A stretch of 7,015 bases of DNA from Clostridia bacterium (GTDB lineage Bacteria > Bacillota > DSM-521 > Neomoorellales > Neomoorellaceae). Below the pieces are notes generated by a model. The model was not told the DNA's origin and searched no databases. It worked only from the letters and a program-made list of their open reading frames with translations. How positions within the stretch are numbered: the stretch's first letter is position 1; each line of letters begins with the position of its first letter. The stretch covers positions 1-7,015 of the forward strand of contig JASUSX010000113.1 of the NCBI GenBank assembly GCA_030445875.1, in the 5' to 3' direction. Below, piece by piece: positions 5,088-7,015 of this stretch. The position numbers were made by a program, and so were the translations under genes.

Positions 5088-6371
5088 ATGTTTTGTTACC
5101 AGTGCGAGCAAACAGCCGGCGGTAGCGGCTGCACCAAGGTGGGTGTCTGCGGCAAGAATGAGGACATCGCCAGCCTGCAGGATACCATTATTATTGGCCT
5201 TAAGGGTATTGCCGCTTACGCCTTCCATGCAAGGGAGCTAGGAGCCGCCGACGCAGAAGTAGACGGCTTTATGCATGAAGCCCTGTTTACTACCCTGACT
5301 AATGTGGATTTTGATCTTAATCGTCATATAGAAATGGCCCTGAAACTGGGCGCCATGAATCTCAAGGCAATGGAGCTACTGGATCGGGCCCATGTGGAGC
5401 GTTTCGGCGCGCCCGTGCCGACGAAGGTCTCTACCGGCATCAGGCAGGGCCCCGGCATCCTCATCACCGGCCACGACCTGCTGGACCTCTACGAGCTCCT
5501 GCGCCAGACGGAGGGTACGGGCATCAACGTCTATACCCACGGGGAGATGCTGCCGGCCCACGCCTACCCGGAACTGAAGAAGTTCCCCCACCTGGTCGGT
5601 AATTACGGTACGGCCTGGCAGAACCAGAAGAAGGAATTTGATGCTTTCCCGGGCGCTATCCTGGGGACCACCAATTGCGTTCTGATTCCCAAGGAATCCT
5701 ACCGGGAGCGCATGTTCACCTGCGGCATCGCCGGCCTGCCCGGGGTAACCCATATTAAGAACCGCGACTTCACCCCGGTCATCGAAAAGGCCAGGTCCCT
5801 GCCGCCCCTGGAGGAAAAGGCCGGCGGCGAGCTAACCACCGGTTTCCACCACCAGGCCGTCTTAGGGTTAGCCGATAAGGTCATTGCGGCCGTCAAGGCC
5901 GGCAAGATTCGCCACTTCTTCCTGGTCGGTGGCTGCGACGGGGCTAAACCGGGCCGCAACTACTACACCGAGTTCGTGGAGAAGGTGCCTGAGGATTGCG
6001 TGGTCCTGACCCTGGGCTGCGGCAAGTACCGCTTCAACTACCTGGACCTGGGGGACATCGACGGCATCCCGCGGCTCCTGGATATGGGCCAGTGCAATAA
6101 CGCCTACTCGGCCCTGCAGGTAGCCCTGGCCCTGGCCGACGCCTTTAAGTGCGGCGTCAACGAGCTGCCCTTGAGCCTGGTCCTTTCCTGGTTCGAGCAG
6201 AAGGCAGTAGCCATCCTCTTGACCCTGCTCCACCTGGGGGTTCAGAACATCCGCATCGGCCCCAGCCTCCCCGCCTTCCTGACGCCTAACGTGCTAAAGG
6301 TTCTTCAGGAAAACTACAACTTGAAGCCCATCACCACGCCGGATGAGGACCTCAAGGAGATCCTGGGCTAA
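5088..6371 (+). CDS. hcp: Hybrid-cluster protein (Hcp), class III, nitric oxide / hydroxylamine reductase type
   Basis: Hcp proteins carry a cubane cluster and a hybrid Fe-S-O cluster. They reduce hydroxylamine in vitro, and a role in nitric oxide detoxification is favoured. This one has 427 residues against about 540-550 for class I and II. It lacks the roughly 110-residue second helical bundle, as expected for class III. The N-terminal cluster ligands are C3, C6, C15 and C21 (CX2CX8CX5C). By alignment with the known Desulfovibrio ligand pattern, the hybrid-cluster ligands are H129, E153, C197, C283 (probable persulfide), C311, C336, E370 and K372, all present in the motifs GHDLLDL, THGEML, TTNCVL, GGCDG, LGCGKY, GQCNN and FEQKA. 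The ATG at 5088 follows a strong ribosome binding site. No hcr-type reductase is adjacent, so the electron donor is unknown. Codon use changes sharply at codon 105/106. It is apparently monocistronic. Confidence 0.96.
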   Translation: MFCYQCEQTAGGSGCTKVGVCGKNEDIASLQDTIIIGLKGIAAYAFHARELGAADAEVDGFMHEALFTTLTNVDFDLNRHIEMALKLGAMNLKAMELLDRAHVERFGAPVPTKVSTGIRQGPGILITGHDLLDLYELLRQTEGTGINVYTHGEMLPAHAYPELKKFPHLVGNYGTAWQNQKKEFDAFPGAILGTTNCVLIPKESYRERMFTCGIAGLPGVTHIKNRDFTPVIEKARSLPPLEEKAGGELTTGFHHQAVLGLADKVIAAVKAGKIRHFFLVGGCDGAKPGRNYYTEFVEKVPEDCVVLTLGCGKYRFNYLDLGDIDGIPRLLDMGQCNNAYSALQVALALADAFKCGVNELPLSLVLSWFEQKAVAILLTLLHLGVQNIRIGPSLPAFLTPNVLKVLQENYNLKPITTPDEDLKEILG

Positions 6372-6403
6372 GGCGAAACCCGGGCTGAGATCGCATCAAG
6401 CTG

Positions 6404-6449
6404 AGATAACAAACCGCCACGCGAGCTGTAGCGTGGCGGTTTGTTATCT
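6404..6449. terminator. Strong hairpin between convergent hcp and DUF763 genes, probable bidirectional terminator
   Basis: A perfect 19-bp stem (6404-6422 with 6431-6449) closes an 8-nt loop, with a GC-rich core (CCGCCACGC/GCGTGGCGG) and an A/T-rich base. It lies 33 bp after the hcp stop. No long T run follows on the plus strand (tattctctt), so it may work by stem strength, or protect 3' ends, rather than as a textbook terminator. Confidence 0.75.
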
Positions 6450-6556
6450 ATTCTCTTCCGTTATAAGGGGAACACGCTGGTTGGTATAACTATTATCGAG
6501 GCCAGCAAACGACTTAATGCCTGAAAGGCAACCTCAACAGCTGCTCACACCGTTAA
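6450..6556. other. Short intergenic stretch after the DUF763 gene
   Basis: No coding signal is seen in these 107 bp. A small hairpin, TGCCT-GAA-AGGCA (6518-6530), and a 14-bp palindrome, CCGTTAATTAACGG (6550-6563, spanning the DUF763 stop codon), are the only structures. Either could mark a 3' end of the DUF763 transcript, but neither is a clear terminator. Confidence 0.3.
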
Positions 6557-7015
6557 TTAACGGGCCTCAACCCTGGCGAAACTGCCCAGTCGCCTTAAGG
6601 CCTGCATCCTGTCGGTGCGGCCTATCTTCGCCGCGGCCAGGGCCTGCTCCAGGACGGCTATGGAGCGGTCATAAACCTGGCGGTCTACCGGATAGGGGTG
6701 GCCGTCCTTACCGCCGTGGCTGAAACTGTAACGGACGGGGTCGCGAAAGCTGGCTGCGGCCCCGTAGGCCACTTCAGCCACCATGGCCAGGGCGCGGATA
6801 GTCTTGGGGCCCACACCCTCGATGCCCAGGACCCCGACAAAGTCCCGCGGCCGGGCCTCGTAAACCCTGAGCAAAGCTTTATTCAAATAACTCGCCCGGG
6901 GAACGTCGTGCCGCCAGGGCAGGGCCAGGTTGGGGAGGTCCTTTTCCAGGATGCGGCTAAACTCGGCCACCACCTTCGCCGGTTGCTGGCGCCCCAGTTC
7001 GGTTACCACCTGGCG
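6557..7015 (-). CDS. DUF763 family protein, C-terminal part (N-terminus beyond window edge)
   Basis: The reading frame stays open to the right edge, so the visible 152 residues are the C-terminal portion; the GTG at 7007-7009 is internal, and full-length family members are roughly 350-420 residues. Counting from the edge, recognisable family stretches are LPWRHDV (32-38), YLNKALLRVYEARPRDF (43-59), a helix-hairpin-helix-like segment GIEGVGPKTIRALA (64-77), and RYSFSHGGKDGHPYPVDRQVYD (95-116, with HGGKDGHPYP as the signature). The family is common in thermophilic archaea and bacteria and, to my knowledge, has no established function. The helix-hairpin-helix suggests DNA or RNA contact; that is inference only. 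The gene ends in TAA within a short palindrome and converges on hcp. Confidence 0.9.
   Translation of the reverse strand, partial: RQVVTELGRQQPAKVVAEFSRILEKDLPNLALPWRHDVPRASYLNKALLRVYEARPRDFVGVLGIEGVGPKTIRALAMVAEVAYGAAASFRDPVRYSFSHGGKDGHPYPVDRQVYDRSIAVLEQALAAAKIGRTDRMQALRRLGSFARVEAR

Noticed and set aside
5376..5753. Minus-strand reading frames within hcp
   Set aside because: These are antisense shadows of a GC-rich gene; hcp on the plus strand has every cluster ligand in place.
6517..6723. Plus-strand reading frame of 68 codons after hcp
   Set aside because: Mostly antisense to the DUF763 coding region and without family features.

Overview
The window is a compact, GC-rich bacterial chromosome segment. 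Gene content, protein features (a short class III hybrid-cluster protein, a DUF763 protein, an HD-GYP regulator) and gene order suggest a thermophilic anaerobic Firmicute close to Moorella (Thermoanaerobacterales). That placement comes from recognition, not from a search. No mobile element, CRISPR array, rRNA or tRNA was seen.

Layout. From about 4941 down to the left edge everything reads leftward (minus strand): an HD-GYP phosphodiesterase-type protein (3874-4941), folK (3268-3783), a Rossmann/DUF2520 protein (2180-3097), panC (1299-2174), panD (938-1324) and birA (1-862, C-terminus cut by the window edge). hcp reads rightward (5088-6371), divergent from the HD-GYP gene. A DUF763 gene (6557 to beyond 7015, minus strand) converges on hcp, with a very strong hairpin between them.

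How the genes fit together. The minus-strand block is cofactor biosynthesis. FolK makes the pterin pyrophosphate for folate. DUF2520, PanC and PanD overlap head to tail and look translationally coupled. PanC condenses pantoate with the beta-alanine made by PanD, and the DUF2520 protein is a good candidate for the missing ketopantoate reductase step (PanG-like). BirA attaches biotin to carboxylases and can repress transcription. hcp is a separate unit for nitrosative or oxidative stress.

Regulation is the most interesting part. (1) A BirA-type operator (two 9-bp arms, 16-bp spacer) overlaps the -35 box of a strong-looking birA promoter whose predicted start falls on the birA ATG, suggesting autoregulation and a leaderless mRNA. 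(2) A promoter overlapping the folK stop codon would produce a leader of about 160 nt, with two bulged hairpins and an intrinsic terminator 21 nt before the DUF2520 start, the layout of an attenuator or riboswitch. (3) A perfect CRP/FNR-type palindrome sits 41.5 bp before the predicted hcp transcription start, the class II activator position. (4) hcp shows an abrupt third-position GC shift at codon 105/106, where class III Hcp proteins lack a helical domain. I saw no wholly new multi-gene system; the novelty is in regulation and in the DUF2520 assignment.
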